Positions 26,063-35,078 of a stretch of DNA of 64,000 nucleotides are shown one piece after another. How positions within the stretch are numbered: the first letter of the stretch is position 1; every line of letters begins with the position of its first letter. The notes under the pieces are model-generated. The model was not told the DNA's origin. It searched no databases and worked only from the letters and a program-made list of their open reading frames with translations. Origin of the DNA: JBOGJG01 sp050747825 (lineage in GTDB: Bacteria > Acidobacteriota > UBA6911 > RPQK01 > JBOGJG01); NCBI GenBank assembly GCA_050747825.1, contig JBOGJG010000300.1, forward strand, positions 1 to 64,000. The letters are read 5' to 3'. Made by a program: the position numbers and the translations under genes.

Positions 26063-27609
26063 CTCTGGCGCCGCCATAATGAGATCAAAAGCGGTGTGAG
26101 CCACAGAAGGATACAGGTGACCCCCAGAAGACCTGCGATGGGGCGGCTAAAGAAGTCCAAAAAGGAATCCGATTTGATCAGGCTTTGGATAAAAGTCTGC
26201 TCCAATTTGCCGCCTAGAATGATGCCCAGGACTACCGGACCCAGGGGCGTCCCATTCTCTTCCAGGATGAACCCCATCAGTCCCATAGCCAGCATAACCC
26301 ATATATCGAAGTAGCTTCCGTTGATAGCGTAAGCCCCCACGATGCTGAAGAGCAAGATGGAAGGGATAAGAATTCGACGGGGAATACGCACCAAAGAATA
26401 GCCGGCCTTGATGGCCAGAAAGCCAAGCGGCAAAAGGACGAGATTGGCCAGGATGAAGGTGATGTAGATGCCATAGACCAGGACGGACTGAGTTTCGTCC
26501 GTAAATATTTGCGGGCCCGGTGTGATGTTCTTCATCAGCAGAACACCGATGACGATAGCTGTTATCGAGTCGCCGGGAATTCCAAAGACCAGCGCCGGAA
26601 CCCAGGCGCCGGCAAGAGCGGAATTGTTGGCGGCCGTGGAGTCTCCCATTCCCTCTGCCAGGCCTTCCTCGTATTTCTCAGACTTGCGGGAGAATCTCTT
26701 GGACACGGCAAATGAGATCCAGGCTGCAATATCGGCGCCTGCTCCCGGAAGAATACCGACGAGTGATCCGATGAGACTGGCGCCTAGCACGCTGGATTTC
26801 CGCCGCAACAGCAGGCGGACAGGCTCTATAAAAACGGATCCAAGGGGATCCAACAGAAGCCGCTTGAGCAGGCCCACTCCGGCGCGAGTTCTCCGCTGTT
26901 TGCCTTCCGTTACATCTGCCGCCATACTGCCCTGGCGCATCGAAATGACGTTTCTCAGGACTTCTGAGACGCCGAACAAACCAATCATGGCTGGAATGAA
27001 ATTGATCCCGGCAATCAGGTCGTCCCTTCCAAACGTAAAGCGGGGCGTGCTGTGGATCTCGCTCAGCCCGACCGTGGACAACAGCAATCCGATGACCAGG
27101 GACAGGGCGCCTTTCAGAAGCGAACCGCGAGACACTACGGCCGCGCAGCTCAGTCCCAGCAGCGTCAGCCAAAAATATTCGTAGCTGGTGAATTCGAAGG
27201 CTATGCGGGCCAGCCAGGGCGCGGAAGTAATCAGAATGGCCGCCCCGATAAGTCCTCCGACAACACTGAACACCAGAGCCACGCCCAACGCCAACTCCTG
27301 ACGTCCCATTCGCGTCAGGGCATAAGCATCGTCCACATAGGCCGCCGAAGAGGGCGTGCCCGGCATGCGTATCAGCGCGGTTGGAATATCGCCGGCGAAG
27401 ATGGCGCACGCTTCCAGAGTGACGATGGCCGCCAGCGCAGTGATATCTGACAGGAAAAAAGTCAGCGGTATGATCAGGGCGACGGCCATCGTGGCTGTCA
27501 GACCGGGGATGGCCCCCATGAAAAGTCCGTAAGCCGCCGCAAGAACGATAGCCGCCAGAACGTGCCACTGAAAGACCTGCTCTAAGGCGGCAAGGAAAGC
27601 TTCGCTCAA
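26047..27609 (-). CDS. tctA: Tripartite tricarboxylate transporter, large permease TctA
   Basis: Main membrane component of a TTT uptake system driven by ion gradients. About 11-12 helices; the TctA hallmark GAIPGLTATMAVALIIPLTF is near the N-terminus, and GILPGAGADIAAWISFAVSKRFSR is the symmetry-related second motif. PSSAAYVDDAYALTRMG and VPALVFGIPGDSITAIVIG are also typical. The start was placed at a TTG after GGTGGTAAC, one base past the upstream stop codon. A longer frame exists but would overlap the tctC-tctB fusion. The C-terminus is read from a repeat. The ligand is set by the binding protein. Confidence 0.9.
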   Translation of the reverse strand: MSEAFLAALEQVFQWHVLAAIVLAAAYGLFMGAIPGLTATMAVALIIPLTFFLSDITALAAIVTLEACAIFAGDIPTALIRMPGTPSSAAYVDDAYALTRMGRQELALGVALVFSVVGGLIGAAILITSAPWLARIAFEFTSYEYFWLTLLGLSCAAVVSRGSLLKGALSLVIGLLLSTVGLSEIHSTPRFTFGRDDLIAGINFIPAMIGLFGVSEVLRNVISMRQGSMAADVTEGKQRRTRAGVGLLKRLLLDPLGSVFIEPVRLLLRRKSSVLGASLIGSLVGILPGAGADIAAWISFAVSKRFSRKSEKYEEGLAEGMGDSTAANNSALAGAWVPALVFGIPGDSITAIVIGVLLMKNITPGPQIFTDETQSVLVYGIYITFILANLVLLPLGFLAIKAGYSLVRIPRRILIPSILLFSIVGAYAINGSYFDIWVMLAMGLMGFILEENGTPLGPVVLGIILGGKLEQTFIQSLIKSDSFLDFFSRPIAGLLGVTCILLWLTPLLISLWRRQSRPEA

Positions 27610-27610
27610 G

Positions 27611-28990
27611 TTACCACCCCAGCAGTCCCCTGGGCAGCGGCACCTGTAAAATATTGCCAAAGAGTTGATAAACCGCGGGAACGAGCAGGACAGTCACGAC
27701 TGCGCTGACCCACAGCCGGCTTCCCAGCCTCCACAGCAGCAGAAAGGCGATGGCGCTGGAGGTCAAAATGAAACCAAGGTTTTCAGCAAAGAATACGTAC
27801 AGGGCGACAGCGAGGATGATGTCGAGGAAGTGCATGAGAGCGGTGAAGCGCACGCGGAGCCGCTCTCTTACAGTCGCGGCCCGGATAAACGGAGCCGCGA
27901 CCGTAAGAAAGCGACCCCGCATGAGGCCCATAATTATGAGCGCCGCCAGCAATAGACTAAGAATGACAAAGAGCAGCCGGGGGAAGTCCATAGGCTGAAA
28001 GCGGCTGGAGCGAACGGTGGAAAATTCTTCGCTGGTCAGCAGAGTCCCCAGTTCCTCATCGAAGCGCTTGAGCATCTCTTGAGATTCCGCCGGCGGACGC
28101 CAGGACAGATTGAAGCCCTGGGCCGCCATAAACTGGGGAAAAGTCCTACCGTTCACCCGGCTGGATCCGCTCATGATGCGCTGCATAACCTCAACCAGCC
28201 GATTGAAAATGGTAATGGGTGTCCCCTTGGGGACGCCTAAGCCGCGCCAACCTCCCATCACCCAGTCGATTCCCTGCTCCCGGAAAGTTGGAACATCCGG
28301 AAATAAGCTCAGGCGCGTATCTGACATGACCCCCAGGGAACGGACTACTCCCCCCGAGAGCAAAGTCGTGGCCTCAGGAAGGCTGCAGGAAACCACATCG
28401 ATTCCTCCACTGGCGAGTTCCTGAAGCGAGGGGCCGGCGCCGCCCATGGGAATCCAACGGATGTCGCCCGGATCCAATCCAGCCGCTTTCAGCGATCCTG
28501 CCAGAGCCAGATGCCAGATCCCGCCGGCGGCAGTTCCGGAAGCGGTCAAGGTTCCCGGATTGGCTTGAACATCTTCCAGCAGCGAAGGGAGATCATTCCA
28601 GCGGCTGTCGTCGGACCTGACAAAGATGGCCGCCGGATCTTCGTTGAAGACCATGACCGGCCTAAAGTTCTGCCATGAGATTTCCGTCAGGTCGCGCCAG
28701 TGAAGCATATTGAGTTCCACGGTCATCGTGGTCAGCGTGTAGCCGTCGGCCCTGGCCTGCGCTCCGCGGCTGTGCCCGGTAACGCCCGCTCCGCCCGTAG
28801 CGTTGATAACATTGACGGGCACACCCAGCTCCTGCTCCAGAAAAACCGCAATTTGCCTGGATACCGTATCGGTTCCGCCGCCCACGGCCCAGGGGCAAAT
28901 CAACAGAATAGGTCGGCTGGGATACTCATCGTTGGTCTGGCATGCTCCGAGCAGCAGCAAGATAGCTGCCAGTGAGATCGATAATCGCAT
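27611..28990 (-). CDS. Fused TctC binding lipoprotein and TctB small permease
   Basis: A 459-residue single chain joining two normally separate TTT parts. Residues 1-325 are TctC: a lipoprotein signal (LLLLGACQ, Cys16), YPSRPILLICPWAVGGGTDTVSR, NATGGAGVTGHSRGAQARADGYTL, and GGIDVVSCSLPEATTLL. Residues 335-459 are TctB: one helix (LLFVILSLLLAALIIMGLM), a loop, then three helices. The loop between the first two helices (about 359-377, [19 protein letters not shown]) is encoded by an inserted copy of repeat R2. There is no stop between parts. An R3 repeat abuts the ATG. The gene order with tctA supports a working transporter. Confidence 0.88.
   Translation of the reverse strand: MRLSISLAAILLLLGACQTNDEYPSRPILLICPWAVGGGTDTVSRQIAVFLEQELGVPVNVINATGGAGVTGHSRGAQARADGYTLTTMTVELNMLHWRDLTEISWQNFRPVMVFNEDPAAIFVRSDDSRWNDLPSLLEDVQANPGTLTASGTAAGGIWHLALAGSLKAAGLDPGDIRWIPMGGAGPSLQELASGGIDVVSCSLPEATTLLSGGVVRSLGVMSDTRLSLFPDVPTFREQGIDWVMGGWRGLGVPKGTPITIFNRLVEVMQRIMSGSSRVNGRTFPQFMAAQGFNLSWRPPAESQEMLKRFDEELGTLLTSEEFSTVRSSRFQPMDFPRLLFVILSLLLAALIIMGLMRGRFLTVAAPFIRAATVRERLRVRFTALMHFLDIILAVALYVFFAENLGFILTSSAIAFLLLWRLGSRLWVSAVVTVLLVPAVYQLFGNILQVPLPRGLLGW
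27860..27914. repeat. R2 repeat read in frame inside the TctB part
   Basis: Left arm 27860-27884 (CCGCTCTCTTACAGTCGCGG...) and right arm 27891-27914 (GGAGCCGCGACCGTAAGAAA...) form an inverted repeat with a six-base loop. It is 55 bp long, has no stop in the gene's frame, and encodes [16 protein letters not shown]. Confidence 0.8.
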
Positions 28991-28992
28991 TG

Positions 28993-29059
28993 AGTTTCAA
29001 GTTCCAAGTTTCAAGTTCCAAGCTCCAAGTTCCAAGTTGGAACTTGAAACTTGGAACTC
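28993..29059. repeat. R3 simple-repeat hairpin before the TctC-TctB gene
   Basis: TTTCAAG/TTCCAAG heptads followed by their inverse TTGGAACTTGAAACTTGG. The inner part forms a near-perfect hairpin around 29030. It lies two bases upstream of the tctCB ATG, so no Shine-Dalgarno site is present. Same family as 1537-1642. Confidence 0.85.
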
Positions 29060-29065
29060 GCAAAA

Positions 29066-29563
29066 TCACTCCGCCAGCGTGCGGGCACCTAACTGATTGT
29101 CGAGGAGCAACAGAGCAGTGCCGTCCTGTTGGACGAGCTTCAGGCGTTCGACTATGTCGGTGGCGGTCTTCTCCTCTTCAACCTGCTCGCGAATGAACCA
29201 CTGCAGCTCGATTTCAGTGGCGTGCTCTTTTTCCCTCAAGGCCAGTTCGTAGAGCTCATTGATCTTCTCGGTGACTTTCTGCTCGTGCCGTAGCGACTGT
29301 TCGAACATATCCAACATGGACTTGAAATCCGAAGGTGGCTTATCGATAGCGTGGAGAACCACGTGCGCTCCGCGGTTACACATGTAATCCAGCAGCTTCA
29401 AGGCGTGTGCCAGCTCTTCCTGGCTCTGCAGGCGCATCCAGTGCGCAAATCCGCTCAGGTTCTGAGCTGCACACCAGGCTGACATGGATAGGTAAAGATA
29501 ACTGGCGTAGTACTCGTCTTTAATTTGCTCGTTCAAAGCATCCTGGATTTTCTTGTCCAGCAT
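29066..29563 (-). CDS. ftnA: Bacterial ferritin
   Basis: Iron-storage cage protein that oxidises Fe(II) and stores the mineral. The conventional start MLDKKIQDALNEQIKDEYYASYLYLSM was used; it follows a clear AGGAGG site, and a longer frame adds 21 unlikely residues. Ferroxidase-centre ligands appear as the glutamate in DEYYASY, the EELAHA pair, and the later glutamate and glutamine in ALREKEHATEIELQWFIREQVEEEKT. The length (165 residues) fits FtnA, not bacterioferritin. It lies upstream of the TTT genes but is functionally unrelated. A link to the haem- and iron-rich proteins nearby is only thematic. Confidence 0.93.
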   Translation of the reverse strand: MLDKKIQDALNEQIKDEYYASYLYLSMSAWCAAQNLSGFAHWMRLQSQEELAHALKLLDYMCNRGAHVVLHAIDKPPSDFKSMLDMFEQSLRHEQKVTEKINELYELALREKEHATEIELQWFIREQVEEEKTATDIVERLKLVQQDGTALLLLDNQLGARTLAE

Positions 29564-29629
29564 TGATTGTCCTCCTGTCTTAAAGGGACCCTTCCCTCTT
29601 ACGCGCGGCCACCCGCCACCCGACACCTA

Positions 29630-30457
29630 TTATCTCTTGCGCGCAGCGGCTGCAAATTCCCAGGCACGCGCGGGATCCACCGGTTCCTCGACACGGCCGT
29701 CGTACTTGATCGCGGTTCCCACAATCACCCCCTCAGCAACCCGCCAGATTTTACCCACATTGGAAGCCGTCACGCCACTACCTACGAAGAGGGGACGGTC
29801 GGGAACAGCTTCGCTTACAGTTTGAAGATCTTCCGCCGATGCCGCCTGTCCGGTAGCTGCTCCGGTGATGATCAGACCATCAGCCAGGCCGCGGTAAGCG
29901 GTCTCCTGAGCTGCCTGAGCCAGGTCGAAATCGGCTGCCAGCGGAAAAGAGTGCTTTACGGCAATATCGGCCAGAAATGCCACCTGAGGAGCGAGGGTCT
30001 GCCGCTCGCGAAGGCTTGCCGCGGCCTCTCCCGTAATCAGGCCCTGGTCAGTCAGGGCGGCGCCCGTATGAATGTTCACCCGAACGAAGTCCAGCTCGGC
30101 TGCCGCAGCCACAGCCAGGGCGCCTCTGGCGTCATTGCGCAGAACATTCACGCCCGTGAGAAGCGGCCCTTCCGTAGAAAGTTCAGCGGCAATTCGCGCC
30201 ATGCAGGTGAGCACGTAAGCAGGCGACGGACCGGACAGAAAAGGAGCGTCGCCAAAGTTTTCGATGATGTAAGCATCAAAGCCGGCTTCAGTGAGGGTCC
30301 TCACGTCGGCCCTGGCCCGGTCGATAATGGGCCCCAGCCCCTCCCCCTGATAGCGTGGACTTCCGGGAAGAGGCTGCAGATGCACTACGCCGATCAGGAT
30401 TTTGCGCTCTCGGAGAACCTGAGTGAACTTGGAGGGGTCAGAGCCTGAATTTTTCAT
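29630..30457 (-). CDS. BtpA-family TIM-barrel protein
   Basis: A 275-residue protein. ILIGVVHLQPLPGSPRY is the typical N-terminal strand and loop, with VHLxPLPGSP diagnostic for BtpA. It is followed by YIIENFGDAPF, GVNVLRNDARGALAVAAAAELDFVRVNIHTGA, and the phosphate-binding-like GSGVTASN. In cyanobacteria BtpA supports photosystem I; in other bacteria and archaea the family is predicted to be a sugar- or nucleoside-metabolising TIM barrel. The latter is more plausible here. It sits between 2-oxoglutarate dehydrogenase E1 and ferritin on the same strand. Confidence 0.85.
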   Translation of the reverse strand: MKNSGSDPSKFTQVLRERKILIGVVHLQPLPGSPRYQGEGLGPIIDRARADVRTLTEAGFDAYIIENFGDAPFLSGPSPAYVLTCMARIAAELSTEGPLLTGVNVLRNDARGALAVAAAAELDFVRVNIHTGAALTDQGLITGEAAASLRERQTLAPQVAFLADIAVKHSFPLAADFDLAQAAQETAYRGLADGLIITGAATGQAASAEDLQTVSEAVPDRPLFVGSGVTASNVGKIWRVAEGVIVGTAIKYDGRVEEPVDPARAWEFAAAARKR

Positions 30458-30522
30458 TTTGAGAGATGACTCAAGGGAGAAGAGTCGCAGACCAAGATTA
30501 AAAATTCAAGCTCTGAACCCGG

Positions 30523-32991
30523 TCACTTCCCCGCGCCGGCAAACGCCAGCGCCAGCAGCGTCGTCTGTTCCACAGCGTGGGCCTTGGCCGAACCGGTGGC
30601 CGGGCTGGCGCTGGCCGACCTTTTCACCGAGTGCACGCGACGTTCTCCAGCCAGCCGTTCCAATTTGGGAAACACGAAGGAAAGGGCGCCCATATTTGCC
30701 GGCTCTTCCTGTACCCAGAGCACTTCGGTGGCCTCGGCATGCCTTTGCAGCTCAGACCTGAGCTCCATCTCGGGAAAAGGATACATTTGGTCTATGAAAA
30801 CAATAGCCGTGGACGTGTCCTGGCGCTGCGCCCGCTCGGCTCGCAGCTCATGTCCGATTTTGCCCGAACACACCAGCACCCGGTTGGCATCCTTTATCTC
30901 TTCGTCCGGAATGACAGTCAGAAAGCGCTCACGCGAAAACTCCTCACGAGCGGATGTGGCTGCCGGATGCCGCAGCATGCTCTTGGGTGTGAAGATTACC
31001 AGCGGTTTTCGCCATTTTCGCACAGCCTGCCGGCGCAACAGGTGGAAATACTGGGCGGCCGTTGATGGCTGACAAACCTGAATGTTGTCTTCAGCGGCGA
31101 GCTGAAGGAAGCGCTCGATGCGGGCGCTGGAGTGTTCCGGGCCCTGGCCCTCGTGGCCATGCGGCAAACACATCACCACTCCGGAAAGCAGATCCCATTT
31201 GTCTTCGGCGGCGCTGATGAACTGGTCGATGATCACCTGGGCGCCGTTGGCAAAGTCTCCGAACTGGGCTTCCCAAATGACCAGCGCATCGGGATAGTCC
31301 CGGCTGTAGCCGTATTCAAAACCGAGCACGGCGGCCTCCGAAAGCATGGAATCGTACACTTCGAAATTCGCCTGGTCTTCGTCCAGATGGCACAGAGGGA
31401 TATACTCCTCCTCTGTCTCAATATCGATGAGGACCGAGTGGCGCTGGTTGAAGGTGCCGCGCCGGCTGTCCTGTCCGCTCAGGCGCACCGGCACACCCTG
31501 CAGCAAAAGCGAGCCGAAAGCCAGCGACTCTGACATTCCGAAATCGACGGGACGCTCTCCTCTGCCCATCTCCAGTCTGTGCTCCAGAAGTTTCTTGACC
31601 TTTGGATGGACGGCAAAATCCTCGGGGTAGCTGTTCAGCTTATCCGAGACCTCTTGCAGTTCCTCCTTGGAAATCCCCGTATTCACTTCATAAGAAGGAT
31701 CGTAGCGACCGCCTTTAAAATCGGACCAGTAGGCCGGCAATTGGCGCAGCACCGGCATCTGATCGGTCTCTTTGGCCTTTCGTTGCCCCTCTTCGAATTC
31801 GGAGCGAATCTCTTCGAGAAGGTTCCCGGTCTGTGCGCCGATCTGTTCGGCATAGGATTCCCACAAAGCCGGCCGTTCTTTGATTTTCTGATAGAGAAGC
31901 GGCTGTGTAATGGTGGGGTCGTCTACTTCGCTGTGCCCGTGCTTACGGTATCCGATGAGATCGATGACCACATCGCTCTTAAACTCATAGCGGTACTCCA
32001 GGGCCAGGCGCCCCACGCGGACGACCGCGTCTGGCTCTTCTGCGTTGACGTGAAAAATCGGCACCGAGATCCTCTTGGCCACATCGGACGCAAAGCGCGA
32101 GGAGTGTAAATCCTGAGGTTCGGTCGTGAAACCGATCATATTGTTGACAATGACGTGGATGGCGCCGCCTACCGAATAGCCCCTCAATTCGGCAAAGTTG
32201 AGCGTTTCAGCCAGAATTCCCTGTCCGGCAAAGGCAGCATCTCCATGCAGCAGAATCGGCAAAATCTTAGCCTGACCATCGTCGCCCAAATGCGCCTGCT
32301 TGGCGCGGACTCTGCCCAATGCCACCGGATCAACCGCCTCCAGGTGGCTGGGATTGGAGACGAGGTGTATGCGAATCTTTTGATTGTTGCGGGCGATGTA
32401 ATCTCCCGTGGCGCCCAGATGGTACTTGACGTCTCCGCCACCCAGCACACTCTTAGGATTCACGTCTTCGAACCCGACGAAGACTTCGTGCGGCCAGCGG
32501 CCCACAGTGTGAACCATCACGTTGAGCCTTCCGCGGTGGCTCATCGCCAGGACTACCTGCCGGCAGTCCCGCGTGGCCGCGCCTTCCAGCATCTCCTCCA
32601 GCAGCGGCAGGAGAGCGATGGCGCCTTCCAGCGAAAAACGCTTTGAACCGATATAGCGGGCCTGCAAAACCTGCTCGAAAAGCTCTCCCCGGATGAGGAG
32701 ATCCAGGATGCGCTCGCGATCCGGCTGGCTCGGATCGCCCTCCATTTTTTCCTCAATCCAACGGCGGCGCTCGGGGCTGAGAATGTGCATGAACTCAACG
32801 CCGACTGGGCCGGAATAGAAGCGTCGGAAAGACTCAGCCACTTCGCCGCTGACGTCCAGATCCGGGTAAGACAACGGGGTCAGCCGCCCCAGAGGGTCCA
32901 GTTGGGCCTGCAGGTAACCCCACCTGCGAAAACTGTCCCGGATTTTCTCCTCTGTCCGGCTGCTAACCCTCTCGTCAGTCTCAAGCTTCAT
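30523..32991 (-). CDS. sucA: 2-oxoglutarate dehydrogenase E1 component
   Basis: Thiamine-diphosphate enzyme that decarboxylates 2-oxoglutarate in the TCA cycle and loads the succinyl group onto the E2 lipoyl domain. Seen: VEFMHILSPERRRWIEEKME, RFSLEGAIALLPLLEE, AMSHRGRLNVMVH, the KYHLGATGDY stretch, SHLEAVDPV, the ThDP motif GDAAFAGQGILAETLNF ... VNNMIGFTTEP, and GHSEVDDPTITQPLLY. The C-terminal transketolase-like domain has FNQRHSVLID and the EYGYSRDYPDALVIWEAQFGDFANGAQVIIDQF block. The ATG of MKLETD was chosen; 28 further codons can be read upstream. No E2 or E3 gene is adjacent. Confidence 0.94.
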   Translation of the reverse strand: MKLETDERVSSRTEEKIRDSFRRWGYLQAQLDPLGRLTPLSYPDLDVSGEVAESFRRFYSGPVGVEFMHILSPERRRWIEEKMEGDPSQPDRERILDLLIRGELFEQVLQARYIGSKRFSLEGAIALLPLLEEMLEGAATRDCRQVVLAMSHRGRLNVMVHTVGRWPHEVFVGFEDVNPKSVLGGGDVKYHLGATGDYIARNNQKIRIHLVSNPSHLEAVDPVALGRVRAKQAHLGDDGQAKILPILLHGDAAFAGQGILAETLNFAELRGYSVGGAIHVIVNNMIGFTTEPQDLHSSRFASDVAKRISVPIFHVNAEEPDAVVRVGRLALEYRYEFKSDVVIDLIGYRKHGHSEVDDPTITQPLLYQKIKERPALWESYAEQIGAQTGNLLEEIRSEFEEGQRKAKETDQMPVLRQLPAYWSDFKGGRYDPSYEVNTGISKEELQEVSDKLNSYPEDFAVHPKVKKLLEHRLEMGRGERPVDFGMSESLAFGSLLLQGVPVRLSGQDSRRGTFNQRHSVLIDIETEEEYIPLCHLDEDQANFEVYDSMLSEAAVLGFEYGYSRDYPDALVIWEAQFGDFANGAQVIIDQFISAAEDKWDLLSGVVMCLPHGHEGQGPEHSSARIERFLQLAAEDNIQVCQPSTAAQYFHLLRRQAVRKWRKPLVIFTPKSMLRHPAATSAREEFSRERFLTVIPDEEIKDANRVLVCSGKIGHELRAERAQRQDTSTAIVFIDQMYPFPEMELRSELQRHAEATEVLWVQEEPANMGALSFVFPKLERLAGERRVHSVKRSASASPATGSAKAHAVEQTTLLALAFAGAGK

Positions 32992-33144
32992 CGTGTCCAA
33001 GTATACCGTGGAAGCCCTGTCTGTGCGCGGGTCAAAGAGGGTATCGCAACGGGCGCTCCCTACACATATTGACATTCACAAGAGTTGCGCGATTATCTAT
33101 AGAATAACCAAAGAATAACAAAGGAACAAAAGAACCAAGGAACT

Positions 33145-34242
33145 ATGAGAAAACTTTACATTACCTCGCTTCTCGTCCTGTTTCTCCTCGTCTTGACCGG
33201 TGTTGGGGAAACGGAAAAACGTCTACTTTACGTGGCTACGCCCGGAATTCGCAATTATCTGGAGTATGGGGGGCACGGCCTTTTGGTCTACGACATCGAT
33301 CAGGGACATCAACTCCTGCGGCGGATCCCGATGGGTGGGCTGGATGAGAATGGGCGTCCCATGAATGTCAAAGGCATTTGCGCCAGCGCCAAGACGGGCC
33401 GCCTCTACGTGAGCACCATCAGGACGCTGATGTGCTTTGACCTGACCACCGACACAATGTTGTGGGAAAAAGAATATGAGGGAGGATGCGACCGGATGTC
33501 CATTTCTCCCGACGGAACGATCATTTATGTCCCTTCCTTTGAAAAGGACCATTGGAACGTGGTGGACGCGATTTCGGGGGATGTGATCGCGAAAGTGGTT
33601 CCGAAATCGCGCGCGCACAACACCATTTACGGTCCCGACGCCAGTGAAGTTTATATGGCGGGTCTGGGATCGCCGCTGCTCTCGGTGGCGGATACCGGCA
33701 CTCACACCATCAAAAAACAGGTGGGACCCTTCAGCGCCAGCATCCGGCCGTTTACCATTAACGGAAGTCAAACTCTGTGCTTCGTCAACGTCAATGAGTT
33801 GCTAGGATTTGAGATAGGCGACTTGAAAACGGGCCAGAAGCTGCACCGGGTCGAAGTGCAGGGATACGAACAGGGTCCTGTCAAGCGGCATGGCTGCCCC
33901 AGCCACGGGATCGCGCTGACGCCCGGCGAGGAGGAAATTTGGCTCACTGACGCCGCCAACACCCGGCTCCACATTTTCGATGCCACCGTGATGCCTCCCC
34001 GGCAGATCACCTCCATCGAGGTTCGCGACCAGCCGGGATGGGTGACCTTCAGCATCGACGGAACCCTGGCCTACCCTTCAACAGGTGACGTAATCGACAC
34101 CAAAACCCGAATAGTGGTCGCCACTCTGCAGGATGAAGACGGTCACGACGTGCAAAGCGAAAAGCTGCTCGAAGTCGACTTCTCCGGCCCAAGGCCCATC
34201 CGCAGCGGCGACCAATTCGGCATCGGCGCAGGAGGAAATTGA
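33145..34242 (+). CDS. Exported YVTN-type beta-propeller protein
   Basis: A signal peptide (about residues 1-22) leads into a 340-residue domain with repeated short blades of the LYVAT...LVVYDI kind: RLLYVATPGIRNYL, GRLYVSTIRTLMCFDL, TIIYVPSFEKDHWNVVDAISG, and EEIWLTDAANTRLHIFDA. This fits a seven-bladed YVTN propeller, as in surface or periplasmic proteins found beside quinoprotein or cytochrome genes. No catalytic motif is visible and the function is unknown. An A/C-rich simple repeat lies just before the ATG, with AAGGA near the start. The stop codon falls within a terminator-like stem. Confidence 0.7.
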   Translation: MRKLYITSLLVLFLLVLTGVGETEKRLLYVATPGIRNYLEYGGHGLLVYDIDQGHQLLRRIPMGGLDENGRPMNVKGICASAKTGRLYVSTIRTLMCFDLTTDTMLWEKEYEGGCDRMSISPDGTIIYVPSFEKDHWNVVDAISGDVIAKVVPKSRAHNTIYGPDASEVYMAGLGSPLLSVADTGTHTIKKQVGPFSASIRPFTINGSQTLCFVNVNELLGFEIGDLKTGQKLHRVEVQGYEQGPVKRHGCPSHGIALTPGEEEIWLTDAANTRLHIFDATVMPPRQITSIEVRDQPGWVTFSIDGTLAYPSTGDVIDTKTRIVVATLQDEDGHDVQSEKLLEVDFSGPRPIRSGDQFGIGAGGN

Positions 34243-34295
34243 GAGACGGTCACTTTTTTCCGGGGACCAAAAAAGGTGACTGTCCCTCAATTTCC
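34234..34295. terminator. Long bidirectional hairpin holding both stop codons
   Basis: GGAAATTGAGAGACGGTCAC then TTTTTT (34234-34258) pairs with AAAAAAGGTGACTGTCCCTC and AATTTCC (34269-34295), with two or three mismatches and a loop of about ten bases. Stop codons of the two convergent genes (34240-34242 plus strand; 34250-34252 minus strand) lie inside the left arm. T-runs on both sides suit termination in both directions. Confidence 0.75.
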
Positions 34296-34858
34296 ACGCG
34301 GAAGCGCCAGGGGAGGCTTTTCCAGGGGTCGGGAACGTTTTTGAGGCCCATTCGGGGGCTGGTGATTACGTTTTGGCCTGGGACCAGGCCATCGGCTTCA
34401 ACGAACAAGCGGGATGAGTCGGCGCAAAGGTCGTGGCCGTCGAAACGGCGGTCGATGGCGAAAGCCCGGCACAGCTTGGCCGGTCCATCAGCTAGGACAC
34501 TGAGGAGGTGGCCCTGGCGCCGCGCCTGCATCCTTTCCACCCCTTCCAGCGGAATTGCCGCCCGAATCAAGACTGCCGCCCCAAAGCCTTCCGGCTCGGT
34601 GACGAAATTGAGCATCCAGTGCATCCCATAGGTGAAGTAGACGTAGGCGTGTCCGGGCGGCCCCCACATAGAAGCGTTGCGCACGGTACGCCCGGCGCGG
34701 GCGTGGCATCCGAGATCGCCGGGACCTATGTAAGCTTCCGTTTCGACGATGATCCCCGAAAGCCGTGTTCCGTCATCTTCGATTCGCACCAGCCGGCTTC
34801 CCACCAGGTCTCGAGCCACTTTGAGCGTCGTCCGGTCAAAAAATTCACGCTTGAGCAT
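34250..34858 (-). CDS. 3-methyladenine DNA glycosylase (AAG/MPG type)
   Basis: Base-excision repair enzyme that removes alkylated or deaminated purines. The 202-residue protein shows the Aag signatures: VARDLVGSRLVRI, IIVETEAYIGPGDLGCHARAGRT with the catalytic glutamate and surrounding EAY, RNASMWGPPGHAYVYFTYGMHWMLNFV, and GAAVLIRAAIP. Its C-terminus ends GQSPFLVPGKK. Length and order are normal. It ends inside the hairpin shared with the beta-propeller gene. The call as AAG rather than AlkA is secure. Confidence 0.93.
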   Translation of the reverse strand: MLKREFFDRTTLKVARDLVGSRLVRIEDDGTRLSGIIVETEAYIGPGDLGCHARAGRTVRNASMWGPPGHAYVYFTYGMHWMLNFVTEPEGFGAAVLIRAAIPLEGVERMQARRQGHLLSVLADGPAKLCRAFAIDRRFDGHDLCADSSRLFVEADGLVPGQNVITSPRMGLKNVPDPWKSLPWRFRVEIEGQSPFLVPGKK

Positions 34859-35078
34859 CAGGGGGTCACAGCCTGCTCTGGTTGGCTATCGGCAAGAGAC
34901 TGCCCGGATTGCATCGGAAAAAGACATAGGGCCGACGTAAATGCCCACTGGCGGAGCTTTCTAAGCCAAAGAGGCCACGTTTTCAACATCGATGTCTCTC
35001 TCTGTCGCTAGAATCTCCACGATCAGATTCCATTGAAATAGTATTGCTGCCTCTGAAATAATGGCGCTGGTCTGGACG

